Shown here piece after piece: positions 46,321 through 57,569 of a stretch of 64,000 nucleotides of DNA. Under the pieces are notes generated by a model. The model had not been told where the DNA came from and made no database searches. It saw only the letters and a program-made list of their open reading frames with translations. The stretch spans positions 23,501 through 87,500 of the forward strand of contig MJGA01000049.1 of assembly GCA_001910725.1 (NCBI GenBank), in the 5' to 3' direction. A program made the position numbers and the translations under genes. The stretch comes from Phanerodontia chrysosporium (taxonomy: Eukaryota; Basidiomycota; Agaricomycetes; Polyporales; Phanerochaetaceae). The stretch's first letter is position 1. Each line of letters opens with the position of its first letter.

Positions 46321-48429
46321 TACCCCAGGCGTTACTCCACCCTTACCATCTTCTCACACATCCTTGAACCCCCTTCCACCTTTGTAATTTCTCCCATGAA
46401 CGCCCGAGGCAGAAGCTGGCCAAAGATAAGTCCACCTCACTTGGTTCCTCGCTTCAAACACTACTCCTGCAAGCTAAGGAGGTTTGAACAGGATCAACCA
46501 CGATACCGCTGTCAAGACCCGAAAAAAAGACATTTGGTTGAGGTAGTGAATATGTGGCTTGTCGAACGACGGCTTCACTGGTCAGCGGTAAGTGGCTACC
46601 GAGATCATTAGGGCTAGGTCTCGAAGTGCATTAGGCATGAGCCATAAATAGGGTGGATGACATGTCATGCATGATAGTCGCTCTATGTCTTATATAGATG
46701 CAGGATAGCACCGTGCTAACCTGCAGCGAGATGGAGGTGGCAGGAATAGCATGCAAGATTGCCAGTACGAGGGGTAGAATGAGCAGTGAACGGCAGAGTC
46801 ACTCCGGGGACTTCTGCGAGGAGTGATGTTGGGTCAAGTATATGGAACTGTCGTATTCAATTGAGGGTTCATCGTGGGACGTGTGGCATCGATACGCTTT
46901 GAGAGGTGCATGTCTACGACAGTGGAGGTGAGCAAGCGAAATCGGTCAAGCAGCAATTAGCGCACCTGGGCAGCATTTGTTCATACTCTGGTTAGGTTGA
47001 AAATGTCAATCTTCTCGCCACTGATGGATTAAAAGGCAGGAGCAGTGAACATTGGTTATTGCTGTTTTAGTTTGACTAACATTGGCAAATTGTATCATAG
47101 TGCTAGTCGTCTGCTGCATGTTTTCTGGATGACTGCCAGGCAATGTCCAGATGTTAAGGGATAAGCGGTTAGCAGTGGGCAGTCGTGAGCTCCCCGAAAT
47201 GGTAGGTTGCTCCATGAGTCATGCCTTCGAAGAAGCTGATGTCAACGTACGCAGTGCAAATTATTTGAGCAGGCCTCACTATCGCCATTGTTACATTTGC
47301 CTGGATGACAGATTCCACAGACGATGTGCCACACGAGGTCTCTTGGGCTGGACCTTCCACGCATTCGGGCAGAGCTGTGGAATTGACGGTTTATCCACCA
47401 CTTGCTTGCATCACACAAGTTCACGCATGACGATCATTTTCTTAGTATGACCTTTCGGAGGGCAATCAGATATTTGCTGCACATGGTACACAATAGCAGA
47501 GGCTTACCAAGGCGAGTTGTTTGCCAGACCCAGATCCTTCACCACTCCGAGTGAGCACCATCTGCATTGTACTATATTTGAGGTATCCAATTATATGGTG
47601 AGCAATGACGATGTCGTATGGTAAGACACTGTATAATAAGGTGCCCATGAGCAAGTGCTGAGGAACGCCATCGGCATATACTGCACATTGCTACAGCATT
47701 CTGATTTCGGTGCGGTACCCAATAACTCAGCATGGGTCGAGTATGGACTTGCCAATTGATTCTTTTGTGGCCTTGCCATTTGGTGTCGTGCTGTATATCA
47801 GTATGTCTCTGTCCCCCCATCCCCTTTGGTACCTTCACTGCTTGCATCTTCATCAGTACAGTTTCCGTCTGCCCAGAGTCTGCCGCAACACCTTTCCAAT
47901 GTCCAGAATGCTTCTCTCTTCAGCGGCGATGTCCCACGAATGCACCATTGCTTGAGAGCTATTGCCATGTCATTAGAGACATTGGTCGCTTGTAGCAAAT
48001 GGAACTTAGCTCTGGGCTTGTATCAAATCTTCTGACGGTGCTGCAAGCTCCAAAGTGATTTAGAGGCTCTGTATGATTTTTCCCTTGCAGCTTCTGACAG
48101 GCAGTTCATTCTTACAACTGGAGATTTTCAGCTGCTCGACGCACCATGCCCCAATGTCGGCACGGTGAATTTGGATGGTTGTTGCACAAAAGGGTTCCCA
48201 TTGTGGAGTATAATCGTTCGCAAGAAAGAGCAAGATGGAGGGATACATAGTTCTCCACATTGGCAGAGTCGTCGTGTAACAAGTCAGATCTAAGATTGGC
48301 CGCACGACAAAACTTGTGACGAGGCTCGCCAAAGCACTTGTGACATGATGGATGCAAGCAGCAAGTGCAAGTGGCAAGCCTGGCGAAGACGACGAGGGTT
48401 AGATAGGACAGGGCCAATCTGTGAGAGCT
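46321..48429. other. decayed DNA, probably part of the minus-strand copia element
   Basis: The plus-strand ORF 46396-46611 is basic and unrecognised. On the minus strand, between the gag remnant (48895) and about 47450, scattered pieces look like eroded copia pol, for example MGTLLYSVLPYDIVIAHHII near 47650, which resembles the segment before copia RNase H. The similarity is weak. Confidence 0.3.
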
Positions 48430-48895
48430 ACGAGCCTATGAGCATGTCCAGGATGTCGACCTTCACATCAACGAGCACCTAATAATATTCCTGAAATGTA
48501 TTCAGGTGCTCCTGCATAGAAACCTCGGTCTCTTTCCAGAGCAATAGAGACTGGCACATCAGCGCCATCCGATTCACCCAGCCAATGTTCTTGTGAGTTT
48601 CCTGGAGAATCTGCCACATCTCCCTGAAGTCTGACATCTTCCAGATCAGTGGCAACTGGCTGTCTGACATATGCAAGGCGATCTCTGCTGTGGCAAGCTT
48701 CGTGTACTTGTTTCAAGCAGCCTGCGCTCTTGCACCCGATGCCGATCTCGACTCACTGCCTAACACAATATCCCACAAATCCTTTTAAAAAAGTTGCATC
48801 TCCATACGGTACTTCCAAGTGTACCAGTTGGACTTGTGCAGCAGCTCGAAATGCGACGACCTGCCGCTGAAACTGCCACTCTCACGACCTTCCAT
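48430..48895 (-). pseudogene. Ty1/copia gag (UBN2-type) pseudogene
   Basis: From the minus-strand ATG at 48895-48893 the frame reads FELLHKSNWYTWKYRMEMQL, KDLWDIVLGSE, ATAEIALHMSDSQLPLI and EMWQILQETH, the usual order of copia gag. Stops occur within it: TAA before KDLWDIV, TGA where Trp is expected before NKYTKL, and TAG where Gln is expected after EYY. The last two fit G-to-A and C-to-T changes. It lies about 300 bases downstream of the LTR and primer-binding site at 49175-49404, in the right order for a copia element. Confidence 0.8.
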
Positions 48896-49185
48896 GTCCA
48901 GTAAGCGCCACAAAGTCGATGACTAAGCAAATGGTGTAAACACGCCCACGGCTCGACAGCCCATACGAAACGTGTAGAAACACAATGGCATAGACATGCC
49001 AACCAACAGCAAATGCGTAGACATGCGAATACAGGGAGAAACCCAACGGTGTAGACACACCAACGGCTAGACAGCCAAACAGCGTAGAGACGCCCAATCA
49101 AATAATCAACAGGTAAGCACGGGTGGTCCGCTGGAGCAACAAAAAACAGAGTCGAGATAGCTACAACCCTTCGAGGCTCATAACC

Positions 49186-49404
49186 TGTTAGAATTTAGAG
49201 TTTGGGCACAGGTAACTGGCTCGACACGATTTCGATTCTCAACGCTGTGGGCTCTCCGGCCCTCCTTATATACATGTAATTACTACTAGAAATTTCTAAG
49301 AAAATCGAATACAATGTGAAGGATATTCCGCCCTCAGTCAGCAATGACATCATGGGAATGGTCTCGTCGACGGCTGTACCATTCAACCTCTCGCTGTAAC
49401 GACA
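49186..49404 (-). repeat. copia LTR (219 bp) with adjoining primer-binding site 49175-49185
   Basis: On the minus strand it begins TGTCGTTACAG (49404) and ends AATTCTAACA (49186). Next to that end is GGTTATGAGCC (49185-49175), complementary to the anticodon region of initiator tRNA-Met, a half-tRNA primer site used by copia-type elements. A TATATA box lies near 49270. The element continues leftward into the gag remnant. Confidence 0.75.
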
Positions 49405-50109
49405 CTTCTTTTGTGGTGATTAGGAAGTGTTGAGGTTGGGTGGTTAGGGCGTGATCAACGTTCTTGCTAAATCGCCTAGATTCTTGGATGGCGACTTTGG
49501 ATCAGAGGGTCTCCAGTCATTCGTTGGGGGTTGTAGGGTAGTGTGTGGAAATGACAAGGCTTATCCTCAGAGTCTTAAGAATATGCAGAATGTTGGGATG
49601 GGGGAAATAACTCAAGCAATAGCCTCGATGCTTATTGCTCTGCAGTTATTATGGGCTTTGACTTCCAGTTGAAGTTCTTGAACTCTTCTCCAGGTATGAT
49701 CCTTCTGGGTACTAAATAACTCTTGTCAGTAGGCTTTCCGCGCCTCTGATACGTACTTCTGAATACTGAGCAACGGGTTTGCTCAGGAAGCCAATCCATG
49801 CTCTACACTTTGAGAGCTCTGCTTTGGGGAAATTTGGATTGGTATTAAGTGGGCTACCTACTGCTGTATATATACTGCTGTAGGTATATTTGAAATTCCC
49901 TTATGGGGTACATGATTGTGCAACCTGATTGGCTGAGCTCCCATGCTCTTTCAATTTGTCGCAGAGAAGAGTAGCTCTATAATCAATCAGCTAATGATCT
50001 GTCGTGCTGATTGAGCCTTTAGTCATCCTATACCCTAATTTCCTTCTTTTTTGACTTATATTGCTTGGCAGTGAGTTACTCCCCAGCTTTTGAGGTGCAC
50101 CCTTCACTC
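49405..50109. other. unassigned stretch
   Basis: A 73-codon plus ORF (49451-49672) is unrecognised. CTGTATATATACTG near 49863 could belong to an LTR promoter of the following gypsy element, but no tips were defined. Confidence 0.25.
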
Positions 50110-50235
50110 TATGATCGTGTTTCAGGGGGCTGTGCAATCAAGGCTTGAGTATTTGATCGCTTGATCGTGATTGATGGCCTTATGATCGAAGTTAGTGCAG
50201 TTGATCGTGCTCGATCATTTGATGATCGGGGTGTG
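50110..50235. repeat. cluster of TGATCG motifs
   Basis: TGATCG or its inverse CGATCA occurs about seven times in 125 bases (near 50112, 50153, 50161, 50191, 50209, 50219, 50230), irregularly spaced. It lies upstream of the gypsy pol remnant. Confidence 0.6.
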
Positions 50236-50439
50236 TTTGTGCAGTGATTCTGGTACCTTGGTGCTTGTATAATCCCATAGAAAGTCTTCCCTTTCTGTCT
50301 TGACTGGATTGTACTAAGTAGGCACTTGCGAATAGGCTGTATCATTTCAGCATTTTCCTTATGTTCTTGTGTCAAACAAGTTTGACACAGGACATCGCGC
50401 GCTGAGTCAGTGCAGGGCGCATGTTGCGCATCACACCCA

Positions 50440-52404
50440 AAAATCAACAGGAGGGAATCGAGGGCTGGGAGCAGCTTGTCCCTGCATAGTATCAAGACTA
50501 TGGAGATGTGTTTTCAAATTATGCAAGTGAACGGCTACCTGTACCAAAGCCTTACGACCACGCTGTCGAGTTTATCGATGGAGCTACCCTACCTCGACCA
50601 GCTTGTAACTCTCTGTTGTCACCAGAAGAGAGGACACTGCGGGATTTGTCCGATGTTCACCACAGAAATCAGAATAAAGACATCGTGAGAACAGAAACTA
50701 TGTTCTCACAGTGTTGTGACTGCAGAACATGGTGAGGACATTGTGACTGTCCATAACAGGAATCTTCACAATGTTTCCTGCAGAAATATGATGCATGTCC
50801 GCCGTATGTCACCACGGGGAACATGCTCTGAACATGTGGTATGTCTCCATATGTTATATACTGAATTTCCACTAGCATGTCAGCACAGTGCTGCAAGTGA
50901 TAACATTATTAATATTGTATACTGTTTTGCCTTTATACAGTATGTTTCTTTTATGTTTTTGGTTGAAACTTCCGGATTAGGCAAGATTATGGTACAATTA
51001 TACTGATAATTGCATGAGTAAACACTATAGATACATTAGACCAGGATCTCACCCTAGACTATACATAATCATGCTCCATTTCTGCCCTGTGTTTTTGAGA
51101 GAACATGTGGCAGACATGCACCATGTTTCTGTGGGAAGCATTGTGAAGATTCCCGTTATGGACATTCACAATGTCCTCACCATGTTCTCCAGTCATAACA
51201 CTGTGAGAATATGGTTTCTGTTATCACAATGTTTTTATCCTGGTCTCTGTGGTGAACATTGAACAAATTCCGCAGTGGGAACTCTCTGGACAAGTGGATA
51301 CAGGAGAATCTCACCAAGGGATACATTAGAGCGAGTAAATCCCTGCTGGCAGAACCAGTCTTTTTCATGAAGAAGAAAAACAGTTCATTGCACTTGGTGC
51401 AGGATTATAAGAAGCTGAACGAAGTTATCAAAAAAGACTGCTTCCCTTTACCCAAAATCTCGGACCTTATGGATCAACTATCTAAGGCCAGTATATATAC
51501 CAAGATTGACCTTAGATGTGGGTATAACAATGTCAGAATCAAGGAAGGAGATAAGTGGAAGCTGGTCTTCATCATACCTTTTGGTTTATATGAACCTACA
51601 GTGATGTTCTTCAGCCTCGGCAATGCACTAGCAACCTTTCAGCACATGATGAATTATATTCTCGATGACCTAATTCGAGAAGGACATGTCATGGTCTATC
51701 TAGATGACAGTCTCATCTTCACAAATGACTTGGACCATCATCAACGATTAGTCCGTGAGGTATTGCAGCGGCTACATGACAATGACCTGTTTGCTACGTC
51801 AGAACAATGCTTCTTTGAGATGAATAGCATTGAATACCTTGGAATGATCATCAGCAAGGGGTCGGTTCAGATGGATCCATCAAAGGTAGATGGCGTTTTA
51901 TTTTGGCCAATACCCAAAAGGGTCAAAGATGTCCAGGCTTTCCTGGGTTTTGCCAATTTCTATCAACGGTTTATTCGAGACTTTGGCAAGATTGTTCACC
52001 CATTGTCAGAGCTTACTTGCAAAGGCAAAGAGTGAAAATGGGGGCCTGAGCAGCAGAATGCCCTCTATACGCTCAAGAGAGCATTTACTACTGCGCCTAT
52101 TCTCAAGATTCCAAATGACGAGCACCCTTTTAGACTTGAATGCGATTTGTCAGATTTTGCTATGGGGGCTGTACTTGAGCAACTGGATGAGGATGGACTT
52201 TGGCACCCTGTCACGTTTTACTCCAAGGCGCTAGGCATACATGAGCACAACCACGAGATATATAACAAGGAGATACTAGCCATCATCCGCGCGCTGAAGA
52301 AATGGTGCCACCACTTGGAGGGACACTCTCTACTGTTTAAAATATGGTCAGACTACCAGAATCTGACTTATTTCTGCAAAGCGCAAGACTTGATGCAATG
52401 TTAA
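50440..52404 (+). pseudogene. Ty3/gypsy reverse transcriptase-RNase H pseudogene, split by a MITE
   Basis: Before the insertion the frame reads YQDYGDVFSNYASERLP and ends LSPEER (50634). It resumes at 51281 as NSLDKWIQENLTKGY. The RT follows with DYKKLNEVIKKDCFPLP, TKIDLRCGYNNVRIKEGDKW, the catalytic VYLDDSLIF (about 51695) and LGFANFYQRFIRDF. RNase H follows with RLECDLSDFAMGAVLEQLD and HNHEIYNKEILAII. This enzyme copies element RNA into DNA. Lesions besides the insertion are a TAG before YQDYGDVF, Cys for the usual Trp of the RWGY motif, a TGA at about 52034 before KWGPEQQ, and a stop at 52402. Protease and integrase are not recognisable nearby. Confidence 0.88.
50635..51277. mobile_element. 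CACTA-type MITE (643 bp) inserted in the gypsy gene
   Basis: The ends are CACTGCGGGATTTGT and the inverse CACTGCGGAATTTGT; the inverted repeat continues for about 150 bases with few mismatches. The direct repeat GGA flanks both ends (50632-50634 and 51278-51280). CACT tips with a 3-base duplication are the hallmark of the CACTA/EnSpm superfamily. The middle (about 50800-51110) has no coding sequence. Removing the element and one GGA restores the gypsy reading frame exactly. Confidence 0.9.
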
Positions 52405-52789
52405 GCATGTTGAAGTCTTTTCCTCACACGTTTTCACTTCAAGCTGGAGCACAAGCCTGGAAAGATGATGAAGCAGGCTGATCCAATATTCAGGAGGCCA
52501 GATCATGAATTGGGGGTGGATTGTAACAATCGTGACAAAGTCCTTTTGAAGCCAGAATATTTCGCAATATAAGTCATACACAAGCAGTTCTTTCACGCCA
52601 TCTCGCGTGAAATTATCGATGAGTTTGCCACCCACGGATGCTCAGACGAGGGACTCTGGTCCAACCTCATCTTGACACTAATCGACCGCGACCTCTATGA
52701 CAAGATCTCAACACAGGCAAAGACATGCAACTGCACTAAGCAATAGATGAGCTTTTCTGGTCTGATATTATGTCGTAGGTCGCTCACCT
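52405..52789. other. decayed junction between gypsy remnant and next pseudogene
   Basis: The first ~60 bases still resemble the gypsy segment after RNase H (FKLEHKPGK near 52438). Beyond that I see no gene. Confidence 0.35.
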
Positions 52790-55715
52790 TCTGATACCTC
52801 GCCAGCTGCCAGATTGTCCGTTCCTTACCATTCTACGTCCCTCGTTTACATTTGTCACGAAAGTCTTGATCTGTATCGTACAATGGTGCAGAATATTTTG
52901 TGTTATACATGATTGCAATGTACATTATTCCAAGAGTTTCATGAATACGCTCTCGAGATTTGTAAAGAAACCCGCTGCGAGGTGACTTCTGACTGCAAGG
53001 CCTTACGCCAGCCCGAAGCATTCTTGAGCTCGAGATCCGCGATATTGCCTTCACAGGCCGCTTTCTCAAGCTTGTTGCAATAATGAACATACCATTCTTT
53101 GTTCTGGCGTGTTTAGTAATCGACGTTCATGCTGCTGTTCTTCCAATTAGAGCCCTTCAGCCACCACGGACTCTCTGATGCATTTGAAAGGCCAAAAACT
53201 TATACTGGTCAACAGGAAATCATAATTGGCAGAACGATTTGATTACATACCATTATAGACATGGTATATGCCGCAGATGCAGTCCATGTTGTCCTCGCAC
53301 AACGAGCAGGCCTCGTACGCAATATTCCCTATTATGTACGACTTAACCTGACTGCAATCCTTAGGGTCTAGCATCACAACTCCTCGTAAGCCAAGCACCA
53401 CACGATTCCACCTCATGTCAGTGCCACCACAGCGTGTAGAAGGGTCAGGGTTACCTGACGCCGCGCAAGATAAATTTTGTAGTCCAAGGCACGCGGTTTG
53501 TAACTGATCTTGCGGAAGCCGAGTTCACTCCATCCCCGATCGGCACGAGAGGTAAGGTGGCGCTCACTGAGGGTGCGGCACGGTGCCAGAGCACAAGGAA
53601 GGAAATGCCGTGCTGCACTAGCTCAGCAACAATGTCCTCACGAGCTGCAGCCCACTGCCTCTGAATGGTTTCGAGTGCAGATACTGGGCTCTCCACAGCA
53701 CCCTGAGGCGCGGTGCCTATGAAGTAAATAGGCCTTAGAATGCAAGAATGTTTGCTCTCACTCATGCCGATCACTCGACAAACTATTGTCCTCGCTGCTT
53801 GTCCAAGGGCAGCATGTCAGGGATTACTTGCTGCAACGTCCCAAAAATGCGGGAGCATCCAACCAGGGTCACCAGCCTTGAAAACCGACTTAACAAAATC
53901 AACGACGATGGGCAGCTCTTTGCCTGTAAACGATCCGGAGTGCCAAAACTCGGAAAGAACTCGCAGAGCAAACTTTCTGTTCTTCTCTTTTTGCTTTGTG
54001 AAGGAGTGGTATGGGAACTGAGGCCACAACCTGTAGCGACACTGAAGAATGAGGAGGAAGTCGTCATTGATGACAGCCTGTGTCATATTTCCAACATCCT
54101 CCTCCTCATTGATGTCACCAAGCAAGTGTTCCATGACAGCACTGAGAGCCTTTTGTGCCTTCTGCCGTTGTTGGCGTCCTGGACTGGGCTGATTACTCTG
54201 ACAGCGCGTGGGGCTTTTTTCAGCTCTGAGGGACAAGAACCTGCTACGAACGCGACCCAACTGCTCGGGAAGCTGACCTCTCTCTGGGAGAGGAGAGGTT
54301 GAACGTCTGCGAGTACCCTCGAAATGCGCATCATCATTGACGTAGTCCTTGTCATCATCCTCGCGGAAGATGGACTCTGGAGCAGCGATGTCCCATCCTT
54401 CGTAATCATCGTCGACCTTTGTGCCCGGGTCGAGGAGCAATGAGACATTCCATTCATTGATGATGCTGTCGTAATGTCAGTGCTTTGGCTTAGTGTCATT
54501 TCAGAGATCCTTGTATTTCTTGGGCCCAATGAACTGTTGCAGCCATTAGCTGTGAACCTTGACCCAGTGAAATATCACAGCGCCCTTCTTCGTAGGGTAT
54601 GGCTTCGCCCGTTCAACCACCTCCCTCTTGAGTAGCTTCTTCTTCGCCTCTGAAGTTTCCGGTGCGATAACGCGAATGGCCAAATCATCAAAATGCTTAA
54701 TGAACCCATGTAGCGTCTCTTCCCGCTGCTGATGCAACTTATAGTAAGGTTGGGGAGCCTTGAGGTCAACAGGCTGATTCACAAGCTGTTGCATTGACAG
54801 ATCCGATGTCCAGCCCTGTGCAGGACTTGGGGGCGAAAATCAGGTGGAAGCAGGCTCCTTCAACGCACTCTCGCGTTCCTTCCCTTTTGAAACCACCAAT
54901 TTCTCTATTTCAACTCAAAGAGGGGCATACATCTCGCGCACAAACTATTGTTGCTGACACCACATCTCTGGATCTGCCCTGAAGTAGAACTACATCGGCA
55001 CACTAGCACTGCAGCGCTCTTAGATCTTGCAACACTCGTCCAGCCACTGAGGTAGCCGTAGCACCGCAAGATCAACAAAGCAGCTGATGCGCCGTTCTGG
55101 CCTACGTGGAGGTTGATCCAGGAGGTGCCCAAAGCATCGACAGAGGTTTGGTCCATGTGGCCCAATTTTGGTAGCTCTTGGAACCACTGGCCATGCTGGC
55201 CTGCTGGGACAACGTGGTGCAGAACGCAGAGCTTGTAAACTTAGCAGTGCCACGAGTGTAAGGAACGCCGCACGCGCAAAACCAACTGCACTCTTAGCAG
55301 CCTTGCGAGTGGCATATTTCTTACTGAAACTGTACAAAGACGGTCTGTGAGGCTCAGTTATGCCCAGGGAATATGTCTGCCGCGACCACTGGGCGAGGAC
55401 GCTGCGAAAACGGATGAGGAAGAACTCCAGCTCACTCCACGCATAGTAAACTGATTCAGGCAGGCCATAAAGCGTATGATTGTCAATGGTCTGTGATACC
55501 ACTTGGGACCAGTGAGGTAGGAGGCGTGAGAGCACGCAGTCGTCATAGGGCTCAGTCTCCAGGATGAACATTATATAGAAATAACTGTCAGTTGCCCATC
55601 GCAGCCATGAGACATTGTAAGGGGTGCAAAGGTAGTCGACACAGTCAGGGAACGGGGGCAGAAAATCCGCTGAGAGCGATATGACGACCTCGTACGGAGC
55701 CTTCTTGCCCATCAC
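52790..55715 (-). pseudogene. agaricomycete-specific hypothetical family, degenerate multi-exon copy
   Basis: On the minus strand a series of open pieces follows the order of a large multi-copy mushroom family that I recall but cannot name. It starts at about 55715, with RKAAKSAVGFARAAFLTL and then TSVDALGTSWINLHVG overlapping CFVDLAVLRLPQWLDE in another frame. An acidic-basic central region follows (54794-53817; HYDSIINEWNVSLLLDPGTK and EHLLGDINEEED). The last parts are 53774-53451 and a Cys-containing stretch near 53280. Frame changes near 55100, stops at about 54545 and 54480 and fragmentation at the 3' side suggest a pseudogene, though some breaks may be introns. No enzymatic motif is visible. 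Function unknown. Confidence 0.5.
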
Positions 55716-55849
55716 TCAAAATGTTTGCGACATATGTCTTAATATCGCCAGTCGTCAGATATAAGTAAAGCAAACGAGATAAACGAGACTCACAATAGTG
55801 TGTTCGTTGGCTGCTAATCGAGCAATCTGTGGAAAGCTGCAAAGACTGA

Positions 55850-56110
55850 GCTAAGTAACAGTCGTCGAGGCTTTGAGCGTTGCTGAGAGTCTGTAATAGT
55901 CACAGATCCCAACCAGGAGGCAGAACGAGAGGGAGCGAGGGTTTGAACGTCGCTGAGACCTGTGATAATCACAGTTTCCAACGAGCACGCGTTTGCAGGT
56001 TCAGGCATTGCTGAGAGCCTGTGATAGTCATAGGTTCTCGGTGTAGCGTGAGGTCGAGAGAGGGTGGCCGAGTACCCATGATAGTCACAGGTCCACGGTG
56101 AGGGAGGGTG
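55850..56110. repeat. ~70-bp minisatellite (four degenerate units)
   Basis: Units share GCTGAGAGCCTGTGATAGTC and ACAGGT-like ends, with intervening CGAGAGGGAGCGAGG-like spacers, near 55870, 55945, 56010 and 56075. No coding function is evident. Confidence 0.65.
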
Positions 56111-56369
56111 TTGAGGTGGCAGTGAAAGGAGGGAGGACAGCACTGACAGTCATGACAGAGCAACAGCGTGACAAAACGCGGAGAACTTGGTGTTACCGCA
56201 ATGTTGTCACACTCACGAGAGCTAAGCGCTGAGTGTTGTGTGCTAAGGCAGTATTGTCACCGAGGGCGGAATACCACAAGGGTCCTGTAATGGGTGCTGG
56301 TGGAATGTTCGCCTTCGCACTCCTCTTTCCTGCCCCCGTCTCCTGCTCTCCATCTCGACCCCACTGAAC

Positions 56370-56765
56370 ACTGCGAGTACACTGCGAGATAGTCTCGCAG
56401 CGTGTGCTGCATTCTGAGCACTGCAAAAACTATCTCGCAGTGCTCATGTTGGGGCTTTGTGCAGACTATCTCGCAGGGCACCATGCCGCGACGGCTGCTT
56501 CTCACAACGTTCATCACTCCAACGAAGCACAACAAGATATTTCCTGCTGGTTCTCAACGGCTACGCCCTGCGTAGACTGTCTCGCAGGGTGCATCGCATT
56601 GTGAACACTGCAGAGACTATTTCGCAGCACTCATGAATCGCAGCACTATATCCACTCACATCTCCCGCGTGTTCGTTGGTCTGATCTTGGCCTCACTCTG
56701 TGTAGACTGTTTTGCAGGATGTACTGCGTGGTGAATGTCGCAGAGACTATCTCGCAGTGTCCGTC
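56370..56765. repeat. cluster of AGACTATCTCGCAG motifs with a perfect palindrome
   Basis: The motif AGACTATCTCGCAG or close variants occurs about seven times (near 56390, 56428, 56462, 56573, 56613, 56703, 56742). The first copy is part of the palindrome CTGCGAGATAGTCTCGCAG (56382-56400), where the motif meets its own inverse. Copies lie in flanks that alternate GTGCTGCATT-like and GAACACTGCA-like sequence. No ORF explains the pattern. Confidence 0.75.
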
Positions 56766-56849
56766 ACCACTATCCAAGATCTTCACATTTGCTACATCCC
56801 GACTTTATAAACATGGTGCATACTAATATATATGTCAACAACGAGACTA

Positions 56850-57330
56850 TGCCCATGTGCCCATAAACAGACCCTCCTTCTGCAACTTCTCACGCTGCGC
56901 AACATTCTTGAGGACAATCATCTTGTCGAGAAAGAAATTGTACCTATCCACGTGCATTTCCTGAAGCATAGAATGATAGTTGGCAAACCAGACGTTCGTC
57001 TGCTCAGCAATAGAGGTGTTGAAGAACCATCCGCCTTCCTTCTGCAACTCCTCGAACTTCGCACGGTTGCAATGCTCTTGACAATGAACGTCTGATGCTT
57101 TGTGCTCACTGGTGAAGTGGAAGACATTCCACCGTCAGACCAATGTCATTCCAGAAACTATTGCCAAGAGTGTCGACATGTCGCTGAAGGTGGCAATTGT
57201 TGTCAAAGATGATGTGGTTCGAGTGATACCAGCAACCGGCGTACGTGCAACGAATAAATTCCTAAAGCTACCCAGTCAGCACTGGTCGCGTAAGTTACAA
57301 TTTGAGTCTCACTCACAGCAACGCTGCTGA
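56850..57330 (-). pseudogene. fragment of a protein type seen with KDZ-type elements in mushrooms
   Basis: On the minus strand one frame from about 57250 to 56850 reads IIFDNNCHLQRHVDTLGNSF, VFHFTSEHKASDVHCQEHC and FFNTSIAEQTNVWF, followed by NYHSMLQEM and YNFFLDKMI. I recall this order of Cys/His motifs from agaricomycete proteins encoded next to KDZ (Kyakuja-Dileera-Zisupton) transposases. Only the C-terminal third is present. The link to KDZ elements is from memory and not demonstrated here. Confidence 0.5.
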
Positions 57331-57349
57331 CCGATTCTGCGTGATAGAA

Positions 57350-57560
57350 CGTGACCCGAGTTAAGCTCCTACATCGAACACTGCAAGCTCAACAAAATCA
57401 TACTGAAGAATCATTACTCCCTCCCGCTTGCCTCTGATATCATTGGGAAGCTCCAGGGTGCCAAGATCTTTACCAAGTTTGATGTCTGTTAGAGGTACAA
57501 CAAAATTCGGATTAAGAAAGGTGACAAGTGGAAAGCTGCCTTCGTACTAATTGCAGTCTC
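57350..57560 (+). pseudogene. Ty3/gypsy reverse transcriptase fragment
   Basis: The frame reads CKLNKIILKNHYSLPLASDI, IGKLQGAKIFTKFDV, a stop, then RYNKIRIKKGDKWKAAF. This is the N-terminal part of a gypsy RT up to where the copia-derived sequence begins. In the conserved RWGY motif, Arg-Trp-Gly has become Cys-stop-Arg (57487-57495), all by C-to-T or G-to-A changes. It is a separate remnant from the copy at 51281. Confidence 0.8.
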
Positions 57561-57569
57561 TTCAAACAC

